Assembly (NCBI GenBank): GCA_950097015.1
Contig: CATNEN010000039.1
Location: forward strand, 20,391,501 to 20,455,500
Direction of reading: 5' to 3'
Source of the DNA: Macrostomum hystrix
Taxonomy: Eukaryota > Platyhelminthes > Macrostomidae
DNA: 64,000 nt
Shown here: positions 1 to 10,600 of the stretch, piece after piece
Layout: every line of letters begins with the position of its first letter
How positions within the stretch are numbered: position 1 is the stretch's first letter
Notes under the pieces: generated by a model
What the model saw: the letters and a program-made list of their open reading frames with translations, nothing else
The model's database searches: none
Told to the model about the DNA's origin: nothing
Made by a program: the position numbers and the translations under genes

Positions 1-3000
1 CAGCCAGCTGCAGCCGCTGCTGCAGTGGCAGGCAGAGTTGGAGCCCTACTTCCCCGTGCTGGCTCGCTCCATGGAGTTCCAGCTGCACAAGAGCTGGCAG
101 CGAACCTACTCTGATCGGATTCGCTGCTCCGTTGACGAAGCCGTCAGGCAGGGTCGGTTAGACTTTCCGCAGCTGATTCACAAGTCGCTGCAGGACTACA
201 CAGAGCTGGTGCAGCGGCTGATGCGCCTTGCCGTGTTCTGCTCCGACTCCAGCGCCGCGTCATCCTGTGGCCTGCTGTTGAAGTCACTCGTGGCCACCGT
301 TCAGCTGCACTTTAACGCTATGGCGGGGGCTCATTCCGCCCTACTGGACGGAGGTGGCGAAGGCGGAGGCGGAGGCGGCGGCGGCAGCGCCGAGGGCATT
401 CCGGACTCCGAGTTTCCAATCCGCATCGGTGACGCCGCCTATGCAATGCACGTGTGCGCCCACCTGGCCCAGAGCCTGGCCGGCTGTCACTCGGATTCCA
501 GCGGTGCCATGTACGCCCTGCACAAGACCTTCGCCACCCTGCTGCACCGCCTGACTGGCGAGGCTGAGCTGCGCTATTCTCAGAACTTTCTCACCTGCCT
601 GCTGTTTGACGCGAGCTCCAATTACTGGGAGGACGGCCAGGAGTTTCACGACGAGACCCGGATCTCGTTCAGCGTTGAACGGTGCGCAATAACACTGCGC
701 CGTTGTGCCTGTAGGGGGGAGTGAGTGGCAGAGCGATCTAACGCGTTTTCCTCTCACGTCAAGGTCCCTGAGCTCGATTCCGCGGCGAGGCCACTTTCAT
801 TTGGGGCGCAGCCGCGGAGAGAAGGCTTGGGGGCTTGTTGCCCAAATGCACAATGAGGGTGTCTATGTCCTTGCGTAATATATATTTTCATTGCTTCAGT
901 GAACCCAGCTGTATAAGCTAAAATAGCTACGAGCATCAGCTGGGTAGAAAATCTGGGTGTAGGTGTAGCGGCACCACAGTCCGCGGACTGAACAGCTGTA
1001 CACAGCCTTTAGATGCTTTGAGAACGCGTGGCCCAAATCACGACAATGCGATCATCACCCGCAGCTGGTACTTGGAGCTCAGGCGCATCTGGCACTCGCT
1101 CAGCTCGACCTGTCCGCACGAGATCAGCCGCTGCGTGCTGCTGTCGCTGCTGGAAAAGACTCTCGGCTTCCTGCTGCAGCGCTACGCCCAGGCCACCCCG
1201 TCGCATCGTCGGCTGAGTCAGTACAGAGCTGACATCACCGCCATCCTGCTCATGACTGAGGACCTTCTGTACGCGGTTTGTGAGCACGCTGAACAGGTGA
1301 GAAATCTTCAATGCCTTGGATATCGGATACAAGCTGAAATCGATTGAGTGACTCAAAGCCGTGTCATTTATTCGCTAATGCAGGTGACGAACCCAGACCA
1401 GCTCGAGGATGCCAGCATCTGCTTCGTCCACAACTGCTGCTCTGGCCTGCTCGCCTGTCTGGCGATCGTCTCCTCGCCTCTGCCAGTACTTCACAAGGCT
1501 TTCAGGAAGGGTCTAGGCGGCTCTGGCAACGGCAAGACGTCGTCGAAGTCCTCGGAGCATCATCATCGCGATCATCAGCAGCAACACTTGCAGACTGGCG
1601 GTGGAGAATCGTACAATGGTTCCTGTACCTACTGGCTCAGTGTCATCAGGCCGGAACTGTATAACCCGGATGCCATCACGTGAGTTCCCTGTGTTTTTAG
1701 AAAGTTGTAACCTATTGGTCAGTGCTTCTAGTAATGACTGAGACGTTCGGAGTTAAAACCCAGTCCAAAGGAAATTTTTTCTTTGACCAAGTGACCAAAA
1801 CACTAGAATCTCCATCGCTTCGGTTAATTCGGAGTAGAAACTCCAGCAGCAGATGGTGTGGCGGCCTCTCGAGTCCACGGACTGAAAAGCTGTACATAGC
1901 ATTTGGAAGTATCGCGCTATAACTGCGCCACTGGCTGTATATACGGACCAACATTGCGTACAAGATTAGATCCAACATTAGATCCAACGTTGCGTACAAT
2001 GGATCTAAACACTCGCGTGTGTTTCTAAAAATAGAAACTGACGTCATGAAAACAAGGGGTAGACCCTGGGGAAAGGGTTATGTTGCTAAAAATAGCATCT
2101 CACGCGCACGTAAAGGATAAATGACACGTAAATTTTAACACAGGCGCACTTTAAAGACAGGAAAAATCCTTAAAAAGAAACAAGACGCACTCATATTAGA
2201 GCATAAGTAGCTCACTAATGTGTTAAATGTGACAACACGCCCGGCGATCTCAACCACTGTCTCAGGCTGGACTCCATGCCTAGTCAGTTGGCTCTGCACA
2301 TGCAGCTGCGCCTACTGCAGGAATCTCCGGCTGCTCGACACGAGCACGTCCTGGCCGCGCTGCTCATGAAACAGTTCGCCCTGTCTGTGCAGCTGGCTTC
2401 TCGCGCCTGCGAGGCTGTAGCTGCCGGCGGTAGCGATTCAGTCTGCGAAGCCACACTGGCCTCGCTTCTGACTGTGCTGTCGCATTGTCGCGGAGCTTTG
2501 CTAGAAGGTCCGTTGCGTTGCCTGCTGCCAGTGTTGGATCGGGGCGTCGGTGGAGGCAACAGCGGCGGCGGCGGTGGCGGCAGTTTCCGTGGTGGGGTAA
2601 GCGTCGGCGATGACGAAGGCCACTGGGAGCAGCTGGACAGGCGTCGATTTCTCGGCCTTGCTAAAGCGTCAGACGTGCCAATGTGGCTGCGAGCAGTCGG
2701 CCGCCTGCTTGAGCCGCACCTGGAAGCGGCACTGCGCGCTGCGGTGGCGGAGACGGCGCAGCGAAAGTCCGCCGAGTTGCAGGTGACGATAAAATTTACT
2801 CAATGGCATGTTTAGCTGGCGCAGGTGTTGCTTTTATGATGGCTGGGGCAGGGGTTGGTTTTATGATGGCTGGGGCAAGGGTTGGTTTTTTGATGGCTGG
2901 GGCAGGGGTTGGTTTTATCATTGCTGAGGCAGGGGTGGTTTCTGGCAGGGGGCAGGGGTTGGTTTTATGATGGCTGGGGCAGGGGTTGGTTTTATGATGG

Positions 3001-4798
3001 CTGGGGTAAGGGTTGGTTTTTTGATGGCTGGGGCAGAGGTTGGTTTTATCATGGCTGCGTTAAGGGTTGGTTTTATCATGGCTGAGGCAGGGGTGGTTTC
3101 TGGCAGGGGACAGGGGTTGGTTTTATCATGGCTGCGTTAAGGGTTGGTTTTATCATGGCTGAGGCAGGGGTGGTTTCTGGCAGGGGACAGGGGTTGGTTT
3201 TATGATGGCTGGGGCAAGGGTTGGTTTTTTGTTGGCTGGGGCAGGGGTTGGTTTTATGATGGCTGAGGCAGGGGTTGGTTTTATGATGCTGGGGCAGGGG
3301 TGGTTTTTAGCAGGGGTTGGTTTTATCATCGCTGGGGCAGATGTTGGTTTTATGATGCTGGGGCAGGGGTGGTTTTTAGCAGGGGTATGTGTTTCAGGCG
3401 ATCTGGCGTAAGACTCTAGTCAGCTCAGTCAGCATTGGACATTTTCCAGCATCCAGTCACCAAATTACAGGTACCCAGTCGAACCACCTGCCCGGCCCTC
3501 CATGGCCAGCTGCCCTGCGGCTGCGCCGCCCCTGTCCCGGCCAGCCGCAACGCTTCGATGACGTCAGCGGCAACGGCTGCTGCCACTGCTGACTCGCTGC
3601 TGGTGGCCCTGGCAGCTGAGTGGCCGCGTACACCTCCAGCTGTCCAGTTCTGCCTGCGGGCTATCGGCGATGCAGCCGCACGTCGTGGCGCTCGACCAAT
3701 CGGTGGCTGTGCCGGGCTGCACATCCTCGGCGCCTGCATGGCCCAGCACCTTCGCCGACTCCGGCTAGTCAGGAAGGACGGTGACCTGGGCCTCGGCGCC
3801 GAACCAGACGCCGTCCTACAGCGCCTGGTGGAGTCCCTCACGGATGAGGTTCGCCGGCCAGCGTCCGTGTTGCGCATCATTGAGGCGGTCGGGGCGCAGG
3901 TGCGGATTCCAGTTGTCTGATTGGCTAGAAAAAACAGACCCTTTTATATTCAATGTCGCTAGTTCGAATTCTAAAGTATGGCTTAGGGTGAGCTTAACGA
4001 CCGACAATGACGATCGATAGTTGCACAATCGCATTTTTAATTTGCTCCTCAACCCCCATCGTACAGTCAGCCTCCAGCATGCTGGCTCCGTACATCGACA
4101 ACGCTAACGACTCGGGCCCGGCGTCTGGAGCCGGCGTGGATTCATCTGGCTCCGCCTCCGCCTGGCAGGACCGTCGTCAGCTGGCTGCCACCCTGGCTGA
4201 GGTGGACGCCGCGGGCCACTTGCAGCACCTTATCGGCCTCGGCCACCTCCTGCGCCGCAACGCCGACTGCCTCGTCGCCGGGTTGGGCGTTGCGCCGCCC
4301 GACGATGCCGGAGCCGCCGCGGCCGCCTCGGCCGCATTCATCTGCGACCTCGGCCCGATGGAGGCGGCACCGTTCGATCCGTTGAGGGCCGCCCAGCACA
4401 TGGGCTGCAATCAGCGCGCCAGATACTTTGATGTCGCTGAAGGCGAAGGTGACATCGGCGATGCCGAGGCCGATGATGACGATGAGGACGATGATGATGA
4501 CGACGAAGACACCGAGGAAGACGTCGGAAGCCGTCGACGCCGACGATCCCAGTCCAAGTCGTCGTCAAGGCGTCGGGCTAGTGAGCAGCGACGCGGCCTT
4601 CAGCAGCGGCGTTCACGACGGCCGCGGTTTAACTGGCCGGAGCTGCTGGCGGGCGGCGGCGCCAGGCTCGGTCTCAGCCTAGTCAATTTCCGCTCCCTGC
4701 TGGCGCACCGTTGGGAGTTCACGAGGCCTGACCTGGTGGAAGGCGACGCGTCAACTCAAGCCATGGTGGAGTCTCTGGCTAGCAAGTTTGGACTCTGA
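1..4798 (+). CDS. KIAA0825: KIAA0825 orthologue (DUF4495 protein), 5'-partial, six exons
   Basis: Exons 1-681, 1065-1296, 1384-1679, 2266-2782, 3471-3899 and 4067-4798 join with GT-AG borders and matching phases (2/0/2/0/0) into 962 in-frame codons including the TGA stop. The left edge cuts the gene. The strongest family match spans exons 1-3: a YWED block, SFSVER joined by splicing to WYLEL, then RYAQATPSHRR, ADITAIL and HNCCSGLLACL, which I recognise as the conserved core of vertebrate KIAA0825. That protein is of unknown biochemical function; human variants are linked to postaxial polydactyly. Species-specific insertions are visible: a Gly-rich loop (about 345-390), a second one at 2550-2600, and an Asp/Glu run followed by Arg/Ser-rich sequence in the last exon (4440-4620). 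The end is hydrophobic (FNWPELL...ASKFGL). No membrane segment or signal peptide is seen. Identity is from memory of the family; an alternative is another helical scaffold protein. Confidence 0.75.
719..865 (+). repeat. SINE family 1, truncated copy in KIAA0825 intron 1
   Basis: A tRNA-like head (box A-like GGCAGAGCGATC, box B-like GAGCTCGATTCC) is followed by the family body GGAGAGAAGGCTTGGGGGC. The rest of the body is lost. It lies shortly after the exon 1 donor at 682. Confidence 0.7.
880..1015 (+). repeat. SINE family 2 tail fragment
   Basis: The stretch carrying TTGCTTCAGTGAACCCAGCTG and CAGTCCGCGGACTG recurs, mostly on the other strand, at 44400-44500, 47740-47810 and 49980-50070. It ends next to exon 2 of the KIAA0825 gene. 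Confidence 0.4.
1735..1930 (+). repeat. SINE family 2-like fragment in KIAA0825 intron 3
   Basis: Shares the block GAGTCCACGGACTG followed by AGCTGTACATAGC with the fragments at 965-1015 and 44450-44500. The rest of the 586-bp intron (1680-2265) shows short direct repeats of TAGATCCAAC at 1960-2010 and no further recognisable element. Confidence 0.35.
2815..3395. repeat. 27-bp minisatellite in KIAA0825 intron 4
   Basis: About twenty degenerate copies of a G/T-rich unit (ATGGCTGGGGCAGGGGTTGG plus TTTTATG). Larger blocks of three to four units are themselves repeated (for example around 3060-3110 and 3120-3200), so the array grew by block duplication. It fills most of the 688-bp intron. Confidence 0.9.
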
Positions 4799-4920
4799 AG
4801 CCATGCTCCTTATCTCATTCGCTACTCTCAGAAGCTTTTATTGTTTCTTTTAGATAGGCTTTGCAATTTTTGTCCATAGACATTTCCTGAATGGGATACC
4901 TGTAGATAACCCCTGTCCCC

Positions 4921-5240
4921 TGTGTCAGTGCCAGAGCGGTCTAACGCGTTTGCCTCTCGCACCAAGGTCCCTGAGCTCGATTCCGCGGCGAGGCCGCATT
5001 TATTTCTGGTTCAGCTGGGGAGAGAAGGCTTTGGGGCTTGTCGTGCAATTTACGCCCTTGAGGGCCAACCTTCAAGGCACAGTGAGAGTGTACACTGCCT
5101 GACTATTAAAAAGTCAGGGCAGATGTACAAACCTGTGTGAGCGAGTGCCTGCGTACAGACAATATCTGTGCGTGTGTGCTCAGGAGTCAGCGAAATGGGC
5201 AGAATTGCCTCCTCGCTGGTTGCAGGTCCAGTGTCACTAG
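4921..5240 (+). repeat. SINE family 1, near full-length
   Basis: tRNA-derived head with box A-like TGCCAGAGCGG and box B-like GAGCTCGATTCC at 4930-4985. The body carries the family landmarks GGGGCTTGTCGTGCAATTTA, CAAGGCACAGTGAGAGTGTA, AAGTCAGGGCAGATGTACA and CAGCGAAATGGGCAGAATTG, ending near GTGTCACTAG. It is the best plus-strand reference copy here and lies 120 bp after the KIAA0825 stop. Confidence 0.8.
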
Positions 5241-5242
5241 TA

Positions 5243-5270
5243 GACCCTAACCCTAACCCTAATATTTACC
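5243..5270. repeat. Short telomere-like (CCCTAA)n tract
   Basis: Three perfect CCCTAA units plus degenerate ones sit directly at the 3' end of the SINE at 4921-5240. The motif equals the common animal telomere repeat (TTAGGG on the other strand). Confidence 0.7.
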
Positions 5271-6236
5271 CTAATGCAATGGCCACAGTACGTTCTGCAG
5301 ATATCCTAATTATTTATATGTAAAAACTGTTCCCTGTACTACAGTTGATCTGCTGCCTGCTGTTTTGCAACATTGAAATACCAAACTGACAATTCACACT
5401 TATCCAACTATACTTTATCTATTGTTGTTTTCTGCATTGCTTGACAATCTTTCTACTTGTAGTAGCTTTACTAGCAGCCTGCGCTGTGATAAATTAGCAG
5501 ATTTTTTTATTTTCTAAATAAGAATTTTCTTGTTTTGTCGGTTCTGCATAGTCCGATTCCAGCTTTCATAGAGAAATCGCGAAATATGATGGTATCGAAG
5601 CAAGAAACACCCCAAATTATATAAATATTAGTTTAGCATGAATATATACAGATAAGTATATCTTTTCTTAAATATTACTTAAATAAGTTTATTCGGAAGA
5701 TTGAAGTATTGAAGTATTATTTTACTCTCATTATATTTTAAGTGGGTCGATTGAAATCGTGACACTGGAAGGCAACATAAATATATTTCTATTTGTGATG
5801 AAAAAATGTGCAAGTCTTTTATAATATTGAGCATTTAAAAAAATAAAAATGTTGCAAACATTATTATAAATAGGAAAAAAATCATAAAGTGCATAAATTA
5901 TGCTTTTCATTTGTTGGGAATAGTATGAAGTAGAAAATAAGCTACATTTTCTAATAGTTTGAGCTAATTATTTAAATAATAAATATAATATAGATAAAAA
6001 TCACAGTTGCACATCAAACTTATCGACAAAAATTGAAAGACACTCGAGGGAGATGAAGGGAGCGAATTGAGTTGATTGAACGAAAAATTCCCAGAGACAA
6101 ATCAATCGGAAGCGATTGAGGACCCGACGATCAATAAAAAATGTAAAATCTATCGTAATCAGGTCAATGGGAATCTAATTAAAAAATTAAAATGAGCTAT
6201 TTATTTTTGTGCGGCAACACAATCACAATAAGGTGC
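5271..6236. other. AT-rich spacer, no gene seen
   Basis: Low-GC sequence with stops in all frames. No RNA gene, transposon end or long repeat was recognised. Confidence 0.6.
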
Positions 6237-6655
6237 TGCCCAACCACAGCCACCCCACCCCAATGTACACTCGCTGCTGGCCAACTACAGCCACCCCACC
6301 CCAATGTACACTCGCTGCTGACCAACCACAGCCACCACACCCCAATGTACACGATCGCTGCTGACCAACCACAGCCACCCCACCCCAATGCACACTCGCT
6401 GCTGACCAACCACAGCCACCCCACCCCAATGTACACTCGCTGCTGACCAAGCACAGCCACCCCACCCCAATGTACACTCGCTGCTGACCAACCACAGCCA
6501 CCCCACCCCAATGTACACTCGCTGCTGACCAAGCGCAGCCACCCCACCCCAATGTACACTCGCTGCTGACCAACCACAGCCACCCCACCCCAATGTACAC
6601 GATCGCTGCTGACCAACCACAGCCACCCCACCCCAATGCACACTTGCTGCTGAAT
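6237..6655. repeat. 41-bp minisatellite
   Basis: About ten copies of a unit containing CAACCACAGCCACCCCACCC and CAATGTACACTCGCTGCT. Some copies carry a 2-3 bp insertion (ACACGATCGCTG). The unit is not a multiple of three, so open frames on the minus strand cycle through three reading frames; this is a repeat artefact, not a gene. Confidence 0.95.
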
Positions 6656-7190
6656 ATGCATTTGCTAAAATTGTGCAAATTACACAGGACCTATACCTAT
6701 TGCCTAGCTACAGTCAAGTAAAATAAAACGCTTTTAGTTAAAAAGAAATATTGCAATTCGTAGTACACGAAAATACAGTACGAAGACAATAAAAAAAGAA
6801 AAACCTAGAAAAAATATTTAAAACGTTAAGAATCACTCATTGACAAAAAATCCGATGCGAATGGAGAGCAAAAAATATCGAATGGATTTCAAAACGGCAT
6901 TTTTCAATCGCAAATTTCACGCACTTTTGTGTTTTTTCTGTACACGGAAAAACTCCGAAAGGCTAAAAATAATTAGTAAAAGAACAATTTTAGTCAAGAT
7001 TGGAATAAACTATTTCAATAAACTAAAGCTATAGAGTATTTCTTGTAGCTTTACTTGTAAAAAAACTGTAGAGAAATTATTATCACTGGATTCAAAAAAT
7101 CTCAGCAGAAGACTTAATTAGAAAATTATTAATGTCATAATAATATTTAACACGAATTTATTATAATGTGCCTTCACTTACATTTTTAAG
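6656..7190. other. AT-rich spacer, no gene seen
   Basis: AT-rich, no recognisable coding or repeat signal. A 64-codon open frame at 6840-7034 has no domain-like features. Confidence 0.5.
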
Positions 7191-7637
7191 ACTAGCAATC
7201 CATTTGGTATTCTACCATCGCTAGGGAATAGACTAGCAATCCATTCTATTCAAAAATCTATGAGGAATAGACTAGCAGTCCATTCTATTCTAAAATATAT
7301 GTGGAATACACTAGCAATCCATTCTATTCTAAAATCTATGTGGAATAGACTAGCAATCCATTCTATTCTAAAATCTATGTGGAATACACTAGCAATCCAT
7401 TCTATTCTAAAATCTATGTGGAATAGACTAGCAATCCATTCTATTCTAAAATCTATGTGGAATAGACTAGCAATCCATTCTATTCTAAAATCTATGTGGA
7501 ATAGACTAGCAATCCATTCTATTCTAAAATCTATGTGGAATACACTAGCAATCCATTCTATTCTAAAATCTATGTGGAATACACTAGCAATCCATTCTAT
7601 TCTAAAATCTATGTGGAATACACTAGCAATCCATTAA
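7190..7637. repeat. 39-bp minisatellite downstream of FCHO
   Basis: About eleven copies of CAATCCATTCTATTCTAAAA followed by TCTATGTGGAATAGACTAG. Copies differ mainly at GACT/CACT. The 39-bp period keeps a 125-codon frame open by chance. The array stops about 30 bp short of the FCHO stop codon, so it lies in or next to the FCHO 3' UTR. Confidence 0.95.
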
Positions 7638-7669
7638 AGTCCATGCTGAAAGGCTTCTGAAAAGTGTGC

Positions 7670-10600
7670 TCAGCCTGGCTCAGCTGAGTACTGCCCGCTG
7701 ATGAGGCGTCGCCGACTCATCGCCAGCTTGTAGGCGGCGCCGACTGTTTCGAAGGCGCACTCTGAGATGCAACAGTCATCGGCCTGGAAGCGCAGCCGAA
7801 CCAGAGCTGGGGAGCCTGGCCCTGAGGTCAGCGGGAAGCTGGCACGAATGCGTCCTGGCAGGCTAAGTTCCTCCCAGATGACGGAGCCAGTTGAGTGTGC
7901 CAAACGGCCAGGCGGTTCCGAGCGCATCTCTACGACGCCGCCCGATATCTCCGTCTGTGTTTATTGGGGCAAAATTAGACAGCCAATCAACTTAAAGAGA
8001 AACAACTTAAGGCCACTGAGATGACAACCAATTAGATTTGAGCGAGAGAAAAAGTACGTCAGCTAGATGACAGCCAATCAGAATGAAGTGAGAGAAAATT
8101 AGACGAATTAGATAATAGCCATCAGATTGAGGCGAGAGGAAAAGTAGGCCATTAAGATGACAGCCAATCAGATTGAGGCGAGAAAAACATGACACATGCA
8201 TAGCCAATAAGCGCAATGTCGCAAACACTCACACTAATTGCCACAGACTGAATGGGCAGCGCACATCCGGGATGCAGGCGAGCCCGCACCAGCAGCTCGG
8301 TGCTGTTTGGCAGGCAGCGCCAGACGGCTCTCAGTTGGACAGGCGCCTGGAAGTCTTCCAGCAGTGGCACCTCGTAGGTCAGCAGGTCTAAGTTAAGAAA
8401 TCGGGCGTCGGGTTTTCCTCTAGCCAATCGGAGCAGCTCTTCGGTCAAGACTGACGGATCAGATAAGAACTGGTCAGCCTGCTGCCTGCGATGGGTTAGA
8501 AAATTTGATAAGGCGCGCTGTAGCCAATTGGATAAGATCACGGCATATCAAAATGCAGCTTTGCCTAGTAAGTTAACAGCCAATAATAATGAAGCAAATC
8601 ATGTAAAGAATCTCTGCCAATAGGAATAATATAAATTATCTTAGAGACTACAACCAATTATCGCGAACCTAAATGGTCAGAAAAAGTCACAGCCAATCAG
8701 AATAATACTTTTCTTTCATACTCGTACTAACTAATTAAAATGAATTAAAAATTTCAAAACGGTGACAGCCAATCCGAAAAAGCCGCATTTTAAATTTCAG
8801 AAAAGCTAACAGTCATTCAATCAGAATGCTTTGAAAGGAGCTTGAAAAATATAAGAGTAAGATGGCCGTGACGTCACTCACTCCTTCACAACCAGCCGTT
8901 GAACGGGTGCTGCCGGCCCTGGCAGGCCGTTGAGACGAAACGCCAGAGCTGGCATCGGCGCAGAAGCTGATGTCGGAGACTGACTGCCACTGCGGTTCAG
9001 CACCTCGGATGCCGGTACCGACACCGTCACGCTACCCTGCGCCTTTAGCCGACACAATCCCGCACCGATGCCTCCGTCAGCGTCCAGAACTACGTCTAGA
9101 TCAACTTCGTCGCTGCTGTTAGTCGTCGACAATGTCGAAGATTTCGGCGGCGTCCAACGACAATGAAGGCATTCGCTGATACGAACTGCCAACGGAATCA
9201 CCGGCGATGTGGCTGACGACGTTGACAAGAACACGCTGCTAGTCAAGTCGCTTGAGGACCAGTCCGGAGTGTTGGCGCGTCTGGAAGGTCGACCGAGCGG
9301 CGGTGGCGGAGATCTCAGCTGCAGCGTTGACGCCTGCTGCTCGAATGCACTCAATGGACGCTGCTGTGTAGAGCTACTGCCGCCGCTGCTCCACTGAATG
9401 GTCGGCTGGAAATCGTCTAGAGAGAATGTTTTGCTTTCAACACCGGGGTTCGAGTCCAAAAGAAACGACTGTTGCTGCTGCTGCTGCTGCTTTTGCTGCT
9501 GCTGCTGCTGCTTCGAAGGCAGAGACAGGACTAATTGAGCCGAGGCTTTGAATAGATCGCCATTGTCAGTTTCGGGTACTTTTTGTTTAATAGAATTTAT
9601 CCGAACCTGCGACGTGACATGACAGGTGACATGGGATATTGGCATCATTAGCAATAGCGTGCAAGAATCTGATTAAACAGGTGACGCAGCAAATTGGTAA
9701 GGCGTAAACGTGCACAAGTCACACACACAGGTAAGGCACACACACATGTAAGGCACACACACACACAGGTAACAAGCGGACAATCAGGGTTAGCGGGGCT
9801 GCTCACAAAGCGGAATTTCGCCGCAGCTTGCTCAGGGTCTGAGTCATCCGACTCAGATTCTGAAGAGTCTTTGCCAGCGCTTAGGCGTCGGCCCCGACGC
9901 CAATCCTCGTGATCCCGGGCCTCGTCGCGCTCGATAAAGCCGTCGGCATCGACCCTAGCGGGCTCCGGGCTCGTTGGCGACAAAGGAGTGGCGACTGCGG
10001 CAGGTTTTTCATCTAAGGAGAGGGGACATAACAAAGCACAGCTGGAAACTCCTGTGAGCTTCAAAGAGTCAAACTCACAGACAAAAGTCGCTCACCCTTT
10101 CCTGCCCGCGACAGTCGGCCAGGAATCAGGCTGGAAAATATCTCGCGAACACCTTTGCCGCCACTGGAAGTTCTCTCAGGCGGCTGCTGCTGCTGCTGCT
10201 GCAGCGGGGCTGGCGACACTGGCAACGGAGCTGGCGACTTCTCGTCAAGAGACTGTTGACTATCTAGACTGAAGAGATTGTTCAGCGACTGGTTGTCAGA
10301 GTTGGCGGCAGTGCTGGAGCCGCCGAGGTCCAAGTAGGCTGAGATCGACTCCTCGATTGGCTGCGGTATCTCGTCGCCTGTGCCGTTGCGCTGCACCCAG
10401 TCGGTGAGCAGGTGGTCGGCTGAGTTGCTCAACATCTTCTCCTAGGAGCGTGCGACAGTTGTGGCTCAGTATTGATTTTATTTATTCACTCAGAATATTT
10501 TTATACAACTAATGGAAAATGAGGGTGATTTTTACACCCACCAATCAGAGAGTAGCGTATCTCTGACCACAACCAATCGGAAAAGAGCGTACCTTTTATC

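Noticed and set aside
341..757. 138-codon minus-strand frame over KIAA0825 exon 1
   Set aside because: Antisense shadow of a GC-rich coding exon.
4921..4995. Functional tRNA gene
   Set aside because: Box A- and B-like motifs are present, but no complete cloverleaf can be drawn and the sequence continues into a repeated SINE body shared by many copies.
6197..6678. Three overlapping minus-strand open frames of 118-154 codons
   Set aside because: The 41-bp repeat read in three frames; no other coding evidence.
7260..7637. 125-codon frame with a 13-residue repeat
   Set aside because: The 39-bp minisatellite is a multiple of three and lacks stops; composition and place (FCHO 3' end) argue against a protein.
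6300..7637. CRISPR-like direct repeats
   Set aside because: Repeats are head-to-tail without unique spacers, in a eukaryotic genome; these are minisatellites.
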